From Pseudomonadota bacterium (lineage in GTDB: Bacteria; Pseudomonadota; Alphaproteobacteria; Rhizobiales; Xanthobacteraceae), in assembly GCA_023442085.1 (NCBI GenBank), contig JAEZMT010000449.1:1-47418 (forward strand): 47,418 nucleotides of DNA. Reading direction: 5' to 3'. The notes below the pieces were generated by a model. It did no database searches. It was given only the letters and a program-made list of their open reading frames with translations, and was not told the origin of the DNA. The number at the start of each line of letters is the position of its first letter. Position 1 is the first letter of the stretch. Made by a program: the position numbers and the translations under genes. Shown one piece after another: positions 32,517 to 40,034 of the stretch.

Positions 32517-35360
32517 TCAAGGCACAGACTCGCCCCCGCCCTGAGCCTCCCGCACCCCTTCCGCGCCAGCCAGAAGCCGCAGGAGCTTCCCGTTCCAGCG
32601 CTGTGTGCCCACGTCGTTCGCGTTCCGCGTGAGCAGGTGCATGGCGAGCTCAGGATCGAACATCATCCGGGTGACGAGACGCTGGGGCATGCTTTCCGCG
32701 TGCGCATCCGGCCCCGCCGCCACTTTCAGCGTGCGGGTAATGCCGCCGCCTTTCAGCATGCCGAACGTTGCCTTGAGGCCCAGCTCGATCACTCGCCAGA
32801 GGCCGCTGTTCGCCGAATCCACCGAGCCCGGCATCGCCTTCGGCGCCTCCCGCGCCAGGGGCTCGAGCATCTTCTGCGCACGTCGGAGCGCGTTCATCTG
32901 CTCGGGACTGTAGACCTGCGCCAGCGCCCGTTCGTACTGCCGGAAGGCCTCGGCGAGGCGTCGGTACTCGGGCGCGAAGTCGCCGTCGGTCACCTTCCCG
33001 GGCGAGGCGGTCGTCACTTTCTGGATCAGGCGCTCCGACACGGCCCGCTGCCAGGCGAGCCGCGCCTCCGCGTTCTGCAACACCGTCGCCATGACCTCGC
33101 GCATCGCCCGCTCGGGATCACCGCTGTCGAGGACAGCGGCGGCCGCCTTGGTCGGCTCGCGGCCCAGCACGAGCGAGAGGCCCGAAGCATCCACGTCGGC
33201 CTGCGTCCGCTTCAGCTGCGCGCCGGCGCGCTCGACCTCCCCCGCCATGCGGTTGCGCGTCGTGCTCCCGGCGCGGATGTCGGTCAGCAGCTGCGCGACC
33301 TCATCCCGGACCCGGGGAAACTGTGACAGCGCCTCTCCCCAGCCGCTCGGGCCGTTCAGCCAGCGCGCCAGGGCGTTCTCGTGGATGCGGCCATCCCGGC
33401 CAATGGTCCGCGTCAGGTCGCCCAGGACGTAGGTGCGCACCGCGCTCTCCGCGGCGGCGCGGTTCGTCGGGTCGGCGATGGACTCCACCACGCGGGACAG
33501 TGCCTCGGCCTTCTCCCGCGCGCCGGCGCCGGTGGACAGGAAGCGGCCGGCCGTCGCCGTCGGCGGCGCGGCAGTGCGGTGGAGGCGGTCGACGTTCAGG
33601 TCCTGCCGGAAGCCGTACGCCTCGCCGGCGCCGCGCCCCCACACGGGCGCATAGACGCTCTCGAAATGACTTACGGCGGCCTGCGCCTCCGGCTGCTGGT
33701 TGGTCGCCCGGTTGATCTCCACGCGAAGCCGCTCGAGGTTGTCGAGGTACGGCGTCGGCGCGCCGTCCTTCCGCGCCCGGGCGATTTCGGCCGCCAGGAT
33801 CGGCCGCAGGTCGTTGATCGTGCCGAAGGTGACGTCGTTCACGCCATTGATCCGGCCTTCAGCATCGCGCCGCACGAGGCTCTCGAAATCCTGCAGCCAC
33901 TGCTCGGGCAGCACCTCCCGACGCGCGTTTTCCGGCAGGTGCTCGGCGGCACGGCGGATCCCGGCCGCGGTCTCTACGAACGGCCGCCCCGGGACGGTCG
34001 CGTCGCGCGGCACGGCGTCGAACGCGGCGCGGCGCTCGGCGTCCATCGGCTCGAGGCTGCCCTGGACGATCGAACGGTCAAGGCTGGCGCTCGCATCGCC
34101 CTGGCGTCCGGCGAAGGGTGCCACGCGGCCGGCAACGTCGCGCTGTCCCTGCTCTGCCTGCGCAAGGCGCGCTTCGGCGGCCTGCAGCTCGCCCGAGGCG
34201 GCGTTCACCCGGTTGTCGACTTCTCGCCGAACGAATTCCGTCGCCGCGCGAGGGTCGGCGCCGAGCGGGACGTTGCTCTCGAGCTCGCCCATGGCGGCAT
34301 CGCGGAGCGAGACGTCCCTCTGCGCGAACGGGGCCGGGTTGCGGTTCCGCTCGGCGGCTGCGATGGCCGCGACGCCCGGGTCTTCCGAGAGCGCGCCCAC
34401 CGACGGGAGGGGCGCGCCCATGGCGCGATAGTCGTTGGCGTTGGCCGCGATGTTGTCGGCAGCGGTGAAGGGCTCCGACGCATTGCCCTGGACGTAGCGC
34501 GCCGCCTGGTCGGCGTCACGGTTGCGCGCCCAGCGGCCGGTCTCGGGATCAATCGGAATATCCGATGCCCGGGAAAAGCCGCGGGCGGTCGACAGTGCCG
34601 CCGGCGGGAGGCCGGTGGCGATGTTCGAGGCGACGCCTCCGGCCGTACCGCCCAGCAGCATCCCGAGCACGTCAGTGATCGCGCCGGTCGCCGCCGCCGC
34701 GGGGCTCGATTTCCGCGCATCCTCGGGCAGCAGCTCCTCGGATGCGGTCTTCCCAAGGCCGGCACCGACGCCGGCGGCACCTTCGCCGACCACCGTGCGA
34801 ACGGGTGCGGCGCCGTAGCCTGCCAGCAGGCTGTCGAACGCCTGCGGCAATCGTGCGGCCCTGCTGGTTGCGCGCCCGACTGCAGCCGGCACCATGGCCC
34901 CGGCCGTCAGCGCTCCGAGCGTGCCGAAGGCGTTGGCGTTGTAGACCGCCTTCTCCCCGGCGGACATTTTCTCGGGGTCGTGCACCTGAAGACCAGCGGA
35001 CTGAGCGGCATCCCCGGCAAGGGACGTCAGCATCTCGGACGGCATCTTGAATCGGAACGGAACGCGGCCGAGCCCGGTCTTGTCGCCGATCCAATCCGCG
35101 CCGGAGAGCAGCACATTGGCGCCCATGTTCGCCAGATCGAAAGGTTGCCCGACGGCCATGCCGATGCCACGAGCGGCGCCTTGGACGCCGACCCCCAGAT
35201 CCAAACCGGCCGGCGCCGGCGCGCTTGCAACCGTGGGGCCGAGCCGCGCCGCGGCCGGCTGCGCGGGTTCGTCGAACTGGTCGAAGAAATTCGGCTTCGG
35301 CGGATCGGTCACTGGGGCTGCAGGAGCGACGTCGAACTGATCGAAGAAGTTGGGCATCAC
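32517..35360 (-). CDS. Large phage DNA-ejection / internal virion-like protein
   Basis: The 947-aa protein has two N-terminal copies of PNFFDQFD (residues ~3-10 and ~23-30), a short motif I associate with internal virion (ejection) proteins of podovirus-like phages. A Gly/Ala-rich hydrophobic region is at ~130-260, followed by a long charged helical body. No lysozyme or peptidase motif is recognised. Start ATGATG overlaps the stop of the upstream gene, so the pair is coupled. The phage assignment rests on architecture and neighbour, not a clear domain. Confidence 0.62.
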   Translation of the reverse strand: MMPNFFDQFDVAPAAPVTDPPKPNFFDQFDEPAQPAAARLGPTVASAPAPAGLDLGVGVQGAARGIGMAVGQPFDLANMGANVLLSGADWIGDKTGLGRVPFRFKMPSEMLTSLAGDAAQSAGLQVHDPEKMSAGEKAVYNANAFGTLGALTAGAMVPAAVGRATSRAARLPQAFDSLLAGYGAAPVRTVVGEGAAGVGAGLGKTASEELLPEDARKSSPAAAATGAITDVLGMLLGGTAGGVASNIATGLPPAALSTARGFSRASDIPIDPETGRWARNRDADQAARYVQGNASEPFTAADNIAANANDYRAMGAPLPSVGALSEDPGVAAIAAAERNRNPAPFAQRDVSLRDAAMGELESNVPLGADPRAATEFVRREVDNRVNAASGELQAAEARLAQAEQGQRDVAGRVAPFAGRQGDASASLDRSIVQGSLEPMDAERRAAFDAVPRDATVPGRPFVETAAGIRRAAEHLPENARREVLPEQWLQDFESLVRRDAEGRINGVNDVTFGTINDLRPILAAEIARARKDGAPTPYLDNLERLRVEINRATNQQPEAQAAVSHFESVYAPVWGRGAGEAYGFRQDLNVDRLHRTAAPPTATAGRFLSTGAGAREKAEALSRVVESIADPTNRAAAESAVRTYVLGDLTRTIGRDGRIHENALARWLNGPSGWGEALSQFPRVRDEVAQLLTDIRAGSTTRNRMAGEVERAGAQLKRTQADVDASGLSLVLGREPTKAAAAVLDSGDPERAMREVMATVLQNAEARLAWQRAVSERLIQKVTTASPGKVTDGDFAPEYRRLAEAFRQYERALAQVYSPEQMNALRRAQKMLEPLAREAPKAMPGSVDSANSGLWRVIELGLKATFGMLKGGGITRTLKVAAGPDAHAESMPQRLVTRMMFDPELAMHLLTRNANDVGTQRWNGKLLRLLAGAEGVREAQGGGESVP

Positions 35361-36958
35361 TGACCTCCCATCACGCGTGCTGCCGCGCCGGGGCCATACT
35401 TGGCGTCGAACTGCGGAGCGAGGGTCGGGTCCTTCTGAAGCGCCTGGATCGCACCGGGCGGGATCGCCGGCGCGGCGCGGCCGTCCACCTGCCCGGGCGC
35501 CGGAGCGCCACCGGGGGCCCGGGACTGGTCTTTGCCAAGCGGCAAGGCCCCTGGAGCCGGTGCGCCCTGCGAAGCGCTCGGCATCGGAAACTCAGTCGGG
35601 TAGCCGGCGCTCGGGTCGCGCCCGCCGGCTTGCCGGTTGAGCACCTGGAAGCGCGCGTCGTTCATGTTCTTGAGCATCTGCAGGGAGCTGCGAACCTTGT
35701 CGGCGTTCGACCAAAGGGAGTCGGGGCTCCCGATCGTCTTTTCGGCCATCTCGACGTCATGCTTGCTGACACCGGCGCCGGTCTGCCCCTGCGCCCGGAG
35801 GTAGGAGTAGAGCAGCACGCCGTGCAGGGTGTTCCGGCTCCCCATGTCCTGGTCGAACAGCCACGGGATCTTGTCACCCATGCCGTTCGCGAGAGCCTCC
35901 TGCCGGATTTTACTGATCTGCTCGGCCCATGCCCGCTCGCCGCCGAACGCATCGATCACGTTCTGGGCGAACGCCGCGGCACCCTGCGCCTTGTCGAGGA
36001 GCCAGCCCGTGGCTCCAAACAGGTGCGGCTTGTCGGTTGCCAGCTTGTCGAGCGTGTTGATGATGGCGTTCGACTCGCGAATGCCCAGCATCCCCTCCTC
36101 GGCCTTGCGGCGGCCCATGGCGTCGTTGCCGCTGCCGCCCATGGAAATCACGGTGCCGTCGGGCTGCTGGATCGTGAAGCCCTGGTTGCCGGCGATCTTG
36201 TGCCGGATATAGGCGTCCGTTTCGTCACCCTCACGCTGTGCCTGATCGCGGCGCGGATCGCCGATGGGATAGCGGCCTGCCTCGGCCCACTTCAAATTCC
36301 GGTACCTCTGCAGCTGGACCATCTCCGGTTCGGGCTCACGCTTGATCGATCCCAGGACGTTCTGCTCAGGAATCGGCAGGTCGCCGAGGTTCCCCCAGTT
36401 CTTTGCGATGTAGCCGCCCTTGACGTTGCCCTCGGGCGCGAGGGGGACTTTCCCGGGAGCGGTGGCGTTGGTGACGAACTGCGGTCCCGTCGGCGCCATC
36501 GCCTGGACGGGCGTGTTGTCGAACTTGTAGCGCTCGGTCGCCTGGGATTGGTCGGTCTTGTAGCGCTCGGTCGCCTGCCCCTCGCGGAAGCCGGGCACCG
36601 TATTGGCGTAGCTGCCGCCGGCGCCGACATAGGCGTTGGTGGCACGGGGGTCGCCGGCGCCGTACAGCGAGGACGCGAATGCGCGGGCCACGGGGCCGAG
36701 CTCGCTCGGATCGCGGCCGCTCGCCAACAGCGTGCTCGCGGCCTGAGACAACGCGCCGACATCATTTGGGCTGCGCGCGAGGGCCTCGAACACGCCGGGC
36801 GCGGAGGCGATGCTCTGGTTCTGCGAAGACAGCCGGTACGCCTGCTGGCGCTTCAGCTCCGGCGTCAGGGCGTCGCCAAAAGCGGCCTGACCGAGCGCGG
36901 AGAACGCCTGCGCGATCGGGCTGCTTTCGCCGGCATAGGGGGAGATGATCTTGACCAT
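35357..36958 (-). CDS. Phage structural/ejection-like protein
   Basis: The 533-aa protein is helical and Ala/Gln-rich (AGESSPIAQAFSALGQAAFG, SQAASTLLASGR). It has an internal short repeat, ERYKTDQSQATERYKFD (around residue 130-147), and a Pro/Gly/Ala-rich C-terminus. It is the first gene of a two-gene minus-strand operon with the 947-aa protein. The pattern resembles phage internal or tail-associated proteins. No capsid, portal, terminase or lysis gene is nearby, so these are remnants or specialised satellite genes. Confidence 0.58.
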   Translation of the reverse strand: MVKIISPYAGESSPIAQAFSALGQAAFGDALTPELKRQQAYRLSSQNQSIASAPGVFEALARSPNDVGALSQAASTLLASGRDPSELGPVARAFASSLYGAGDPRATNAYVGAGGSYANTVPGFREGQATERYKTDQSQATERYKFDNTPVQAMAPTGPQFVTNATAPGKVPLAPEGNVKGGYIAKNWGNLGDLPIPEQNVLGSIKREPEPEMVQLQRYRNLKWAEAGRYPIGDPRRDQAQREGDETDAYIRHKIAGNQGFTIQQPDGTVISMGGSGNDAMGRRKAEEGMLGIRESNAIINTLDKLATDKPHLFGATGWLLDKAQGAAAFAQNVIDAFGGERAWAEQISKIRQEALANGMGDKIPWLFDQDMGSRNTLHGVLLYSYLRAQGQTGAGVSKHDVEMAEKTIGSPDSLWSNADKVRSSLQMLKNMNDARFQVLNRQAGGRDPSAGYPTEFPMPSASQGAPAPGALPLGKDQSRAPGGAPAPGQVDGRAAPAIPPGAIQALQKDPTLAPQFDAKYGPGAAARVMGGQ

Positions 36959-37179
36959 GCAGTTACACCGTCTGGTGCATCCGGGTCACGCGGCAGGCTG
37001 ATGGTGGGCCGTGCGGCCCCTGATCCCGCGCGCGGATGCGCTGTTAGGGGGCGCCGTCGGCGAAACGGCAAAATCGGCCTCGAGATGAGGATATCCCCCA
37101 TAGGGGGCGCACGCAAGCTCAAACCGTCATGTCTACAGGTGGATACTGCGTCCACTCGCCCACCGCGGACCGACGTAAA

Positions 37180-37203
37180 GTGTCAACAGTTGTGTCAACA
37201 GTT
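37180..37203. repeat. 12-bp tandem repeat (GTGTCAACAGTT x2)
   Basis: Two exact copies of GTGTCAACAGTT, followed by a third partial GTG. This may be a binding site for an element-encoded regulator such as the AlpA-like protein. Confidence 0.5.
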
Positions 37204-37294
37204 GTGCGCGCAGTTTTTAGTTCCACAACGTGACACCCTGGGATTTTCGTCATTCCAAAAATTAGTGCGCGCGCCTACGCGGCTTCGGCCCAAG

Positions 37295-37317
37295 AAAAAA
37301 GACCTCCCCCCGGGAGG
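37295..37317 (-). terminator. Intrinsic terminator on the minus strand
   Basis: On the minus strand CCTCCC-GGG-GGGAGG is followed by TCTTTTTT. It would stop transcription coming from the right before the phage-like operon that starts at 36958. Confidence 0.65.
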
Positions 37318-37442
37318 GCGGGGTGTCGCTCGGGCTGGCGGCCGGGATGTCGGGACCGGGTGCGGAATGTTGTTTTGTGTGAAGCAACGATAATAAGCAG
37401 TTGAAACATAATATAAATTGGCGATACTCCGCGATATTTCAT

Positions 37443-37470
37443 TTGACCGCACAGCATCTCTGTGCATAAT
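37443..37470 (+). promoter_or_regulatory. sigma70-type promoter with internal palindrome
   Basis: TTGACC and CATAAT lie 16 bp apart. Between and touching them is the palindrome GCACAG-CATCT-CTGTGC (37449-37465), a likely operator. A start near 37477 would give a leader of about 160 nt before the gene at 37639. Confidence 0.6.
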
Positions 37471-37523
37471 TTGCCTCAGGTTTAGCAACCTAGACACGCA
37501 CGACCAATAATCACCATTCAAAT

Positions 37524-37638
37524 CATCCGGGAGCCCCGCGCGAATGTCCAAGGCGCGAGCCTAAAGGCGCGGGGAGCCGTCTGGTTGTGCGGTTTGCTAA
37601 CTCCCGGATGCGTCACATCCTTTAGCGAGGACACAACC
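37524..37638 (+). promoter_or_regulatory. Structured, probably bistable 5' leader (riboswitch or thermometer candidate)
   Basis: State 1: CATCCGGGAG (37524-37533) pairs with CTCCCGGATG (37601-37610), enclosing an 8-bp stem CCCCGCGC/GCGCGGGG (37534-37541, 37567-37574) with an inner AGGC-GCGA-GCCT tetraloop hairpin, and a small stem at 37575-37594. State 2: GGTTGTG (37583-37589) pairs with CACAACC (37632-37638), continuing inward through 37593-37600 with 37622-37629 and GGATG with CATCC (37606-37620). State 2 buries the GAGGA ribosome site and excludes state 1. The pairing is read from sequence; the switch behaviour is inference. Confidence 0.55.
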
Positions 37639-38115
37639 ATGGAAACCGCCGGCTTCACCTTCGATCCCGTCGTCGTGCTTCTCGATGAAATGAACCGCCT
37701 CGATGCAGCCTCAGCTGCAGAGAGCTACGCGGAAGGCCGCAAGTCAGATGTGGTCTACACCGCTCTTGTCATGGCCGAATGCGGCGAGGTGCCCACGACC
37801 GCCGAAGGCGTCCACCGGAAGATCAAGATGCATCTTGCCGACGCAAACTGCGCTGACACCAGCGACGGCTTCGCCCGGTGCTTCCGGCCCAATACGCCCG
37901 ATTTCGTGAAGCGCGCCGCCCGGGATGCCTGGCGCGACCTCGAGCTCATCGCCGCGTCCGCCGCGAATGGCCGGCTCGGCACACAGGATGTCACGCGGGC
38001 TAACTCGCTTGTCGAAACCATCGATTGCCTGGCGCAGCCGTTCTTCGCCGAAGCCGTCCAAGCTATGGCCGCAGGCGTGCGCGCCATCGTTGGCGAAAAG
38101 GCGCTTGCCGCCTGA
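37639..38115 (+). CDS. Orphan helical protein with structured leader
   Basis: The 158-aa protein starts METAGFTFDPVVVLLDEMNR at ATG 37639, one base after the leader hairpin, with GAGGA eight bases upstream. It is predicted all-helical with four cysteines and no signal peptide. An upstream in-frame start at 37585 lies inside the leader structure and is not used. No family recognised. Its elaborate control and location next to the element's right end suggest a role in the element's life cycle, but this is inference. Confidence 0.65.
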   Translation: METAGFTFDPVVVLLDEMNRLDAASAAESYAEGRKSDVVYTALVMAECGEVPTTAEGVHRKIKMHLADANCADTSDGFARCFRPNTPDFVKRAARDAWRDLELIAASAANGRLGTQDVTRANSLVETIDCLAQPFFAEAVQAMAAGVRAIVGEKALAA

Positions 38116-38137
38116 CGCCCGCTTCTCATGCTGGGCA

Positions 38138-38166
38138 GGAGCCGCCTCGGTCAACGGGGCGGCTCC
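38138..38166. terminator. Hairpin between convergent genes
   Basis: GGAGCCGCC and GGCGGCTCC form a perfect 9-bp stem between the convergent genes ending at 38115 and 38180. There is no T-tract, so termination efficiency is doubtful. Confidence 0.4.
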
Positions 38167-38179
38167 GCCGCGCCGGCCT

Positions 38180-38629
38180 CTAGGGCTTTCGACTGCCCCA
38201 CGGCGCCCGATCGAGCGCAGCCTGGATTGGGGCGTACCTCTCGCCGATCAAGCCGAGATACTCGGCAAAACGGCTCGCCGGCAGTTCTGACAGGCGAGCA
38301 ATGCCCATGGCCTCAAGCGCTTTCGAAGCTCCTACATCTGACGGAGCATCGAAAGCCACTTTCAGCAGAACCTTTCGCAAATCATCGAATTGCCACTGGT
38401 CCGGCGGCTTCGACGGCAGCTTGACCGGAGGCCCTTGGATAGGAGCGGGACGCGCCGCAGCAAGAGCCTGGTCGTTTCCCTGCCCGACCTCTTCTTTCGC
38501 GAGCGGGGCGGCATTCGCTATCGCCAGCTCAAGAGCAGCGCGCAGGCTTGACGGCTGCCCGGGCCCCCAGGAGCGCAGCAACTGGGCGAGCTCTTCAGGT
38601 TCACCGGTGATTCTGATTTCGATGGGCAT
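38180..38629 (-). CDS. Orphan protein at the right end of the element
   Basis: The 149-aa product starts MPIEIRITGEPEELAQLLRS; ATG 38629 is preferred to ATG 38680, which overlaps the GCTGACA repeats. An N-terminal beta-strand plus helix is followed by a Pro-rich linker (~60-85) and a helical C-terminal domain (QFDDLRKVLLKVAFDAPSDV). No family recognised. It is the last gene before attR. Confidence 0.6.
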   Translation of the reverse strand: MPIEIRITGEPEELAQLLRSWGPGQPSSLRAALELAIANAAPLAKEEVGQGNDQALAAARPAPIQGPPVKLPSKPPDQWQFDDLRKVLLKVAFDAPSDVGASKALEAMGIARLSELPASRFAEYLGLIGERYAPIQAALDRAPWGSRKP

Positions 38630-38672
38630 CGGTCGACTCGGAGGCGCGAGAAAGGTCAGATCACGCCTTCGC

Positions 38673-38690
38673 GCTGACATTCTGCTGACA
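38673..38690 (+). promoter_or_regulatory. Paired GCTGACA repeat, candidate arm site (right end)
   Basis: GCTGACATTCTGCTGACA has the same two GCTGACA motifs, spacing and orientation as 528-545, located 45 bp inside attR. Confidence 0.5.
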
Positions 38691-38735
38691 TGAAAAGCCG
38701 AGGCGGCGCAGGAGCTTGTCTAAGTCGTTGATTTT

Positions 38736-38787
38736 ATGGTGCCGCGGAAGGGATTCGAACCCCCGACCCACGCATTACGAATGCGTT
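38736..38787 (-). repeat. attR: 52-bp repeat, 3' half of the functional tRNA-Thr
   Basis: Identical to 372-423. This copy was brought by the element and restores an intact tRNA at the right junction. Confidence 0.93.
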
Positions 38788-38812
38788 GCTCTACCAGCTG
38801 AGCTACCGCGGC
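38737..38812 (-). tRNA. tRNA-Thr(CGT)
   Basis: A complete 76-base cloverleaf on the minus strand. Acceptor GCCGCGG pairs with CCGCGGC; the D arm is AGCTCAGCTGGTAGAGC; the anticodon stem ACGCA/TGCGT holds loop TTCGTAA with anticodon CGT. The T arm has GGGTTCGAATCCC and the CCA end is encoded. It reads ACG threonine codons and is the integration target. Confidence 0.97.
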
Positions 38813-38966
38813 ACGCGCGCCCTCTATTACGGGGAGGCCGCGCCGTTTTCAAGGGTCGGCGCAATGCATCCCCGCAAGGTGGTGCGGCGAGCCAGCCGGG
38901 CAAGGTCTGGGCGGCGGCCCACGCGGGCATGTCTTGCGGGCGCGGGCGGCGGCGGGCGGCAGGGGC

Positions 38967-39374
38967 TCAGTAGGTGAGAACGGGCGGCAGCTCCTTGGCC
39001 TGCGCCACCCATTTCTCCACCATGCTCTCGGTGGGCAGGGCGCGGACCAGCTTGCGCTTGGCGTTCGCCTCGGCCATGGCCTTGGTGAGGTTGGCGGGCA
39101 CGCGGGTCTTGAGCTCCTTCACCGTGTCGACGCCGGCCGCCTCCAGCAGCTCGGAATATTCCTCGCCCACGCCCTTGATGCGCATGAGGTCGGCCATGTT
39201 GGCCCATTTGAGGATGCGGGTCTCGTCGATGCCGGTCGCTGCCGCGATCTCCTTGCGCAGCTTGGGCGACTTGGCCCGCTCCAGCAGCCCCTCGGTGGTG
39301 GTGATTCCGGCGGTCTTGAGCTTCTCGGCATAGACCGCGCCGACGCCTTCGATCTCGATGATGGGATAGGACAT
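38967..39374 (-). CDS. DUF4332 helix-hairpin-helix protein
   Basis: The 135-aa protein carries repeated helix-hairpin-helix-like units: EIEGVGAVYAEKLKTAGI near the start and RIKGVGEEYSELLEAAGV in the middle, the DUF4332 arrangement. It may bind DNA non-specifically. Start at 39374 (MSYPIIEIEG) follows GGAGGGGGG. Chromosomal, outside the element. Confidence 0.85.
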   Translation of the reverse strand: MSYPIIEIEGVGAVYAEKLKTAGITTTEGLLERAKSPKLRKEIAAATGIDETRILKWANMADLMRIKGVGEEYSELLEAAGVDTVKELKTRVPANLTKAMAEANAKRKLVRALPTESMVEKWVAQAKELPPVLTY

Positions 39375-39463
39375 GAGACCCCCCTCCAACCCGGCTTGTG
39401 CACGCCGGCACCAAGATCAGGCCACAATCTGCGGCCGAGTCAACTGCTCCGCCCTCGCCCGCC

Positions 39464-39844
39464 TCAGACCACGTGGCTGAGGCCGGGAACGGAGCGCACC
39501 AGAAGGGTCACGGGCTCCGTACCGACCGTCTCCCGGGCATAGGCCACCGTCTCGCGCACGGCGAGCTGGACCTGGGGCATGGTGATCCCGTGGGCCATCA
39601 TGCGATCCGCGACCTGCATGAGCCGCGCCATGCCGCCGAAATGCCGCTCGGACTGGGCGGTGGCGTCCTCGCGCGGTGCCGCATCGGCGAGGGCCTTGGC
39701 CCAGGGGTGGGTCTGATAGAGGGGCGCCATGGCCTCGGCGGGCGCCTCACGGGCGAGAAACTGGATGACGATGGCCACCAGGGCCGCGGCTGTCGGGGCA
39801 TCCACCTCGACCCGCTCGGTCAAACGCGCAATCAACTCGTCCAT
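39464..39844 (-). CDS. Hypothetical protein (DUF2267-like?)
   Basis: The 126-aa all-helical protein starts MDELIARLTERVEVDAPTAA with AAGGAG upstream. The pattern of an N-terminal helix pair and VAIVIQFLAREAPAEAM vaguely resembles DUF2267-type proteins, with low certainty. The longer frame extending to 40474 runs antisense through the next gene and is not coding. Confidence 0.65.
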   Translation of the reverse strand: MDELIARLTERVEVDAPTAAALVAIVIQFLAREAPAEAMAPLYQTHPWAKALADAAPREDATAQSERHFGGMARLMQVADRMMAHGITMPQVQLAVRETVAYARETVGTEPVTLLVRSVPGLSHVV

Positions 39845-40034
39845 GCCATCTCCTTGCGCCGCATCGCAGGCGAGACTGGCCTGAACATTGCCGGGCATGG
39901 CGCGCTTTCGCAAGCGAGAGCGGTGCCGGAACGGACTTGCCCCTGTCCCGAAGGCGGGTGAAAACTGCCCGATGACGCGGCCGGCCCCGACGCGCGATTC
40001 GGCTGGACCGCCTGCCCCGAGCGAGGACACCGCC

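Larger units (their letters stand above)
36959..37442. other. Regulatory-looking non-coding region
   Basis: It contains CCCCC-ATA-GGGGG at 37095-37107, a 12-bp tandem repeat at 37180-37203 with a partly inverted partner CACAACGTGACAC near 37223-37235, a minus-strand terminator at 37295-37317, and an AT-rich stretch at 37370-37440. No convincing gene is seen. A 118-codon minus-strand frame runs through the terminator and ends in low-quality sequence. Confidence 0.45.

Noticed and set aside
33381..35363. 660-codon + frame opposite the ejection-like protein
   Set aside because: Composition is Arg/Gly/His-rich noise. The minus strand frame has the coupled start and repeated PNFFDQFD motif.
37195..37551. 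118-codon minus frame in the right regulatory region
   Set aside because: It runs through the minus-strand terminator and ends in Pro/Arg-rich sequence; the leader and promoter on the + strand explain the region better.
37524..37638. Retron msr-msd RNA
   Set aside because: The region is structured, but no reverse transcriptase gene is present in the window.
38716..38973. + frame with GRDSNPRP across the tRNA gene
   Set aside because: It reads through tRNA-Thr in the antisense direction; an artefact of the tRNA sequence.
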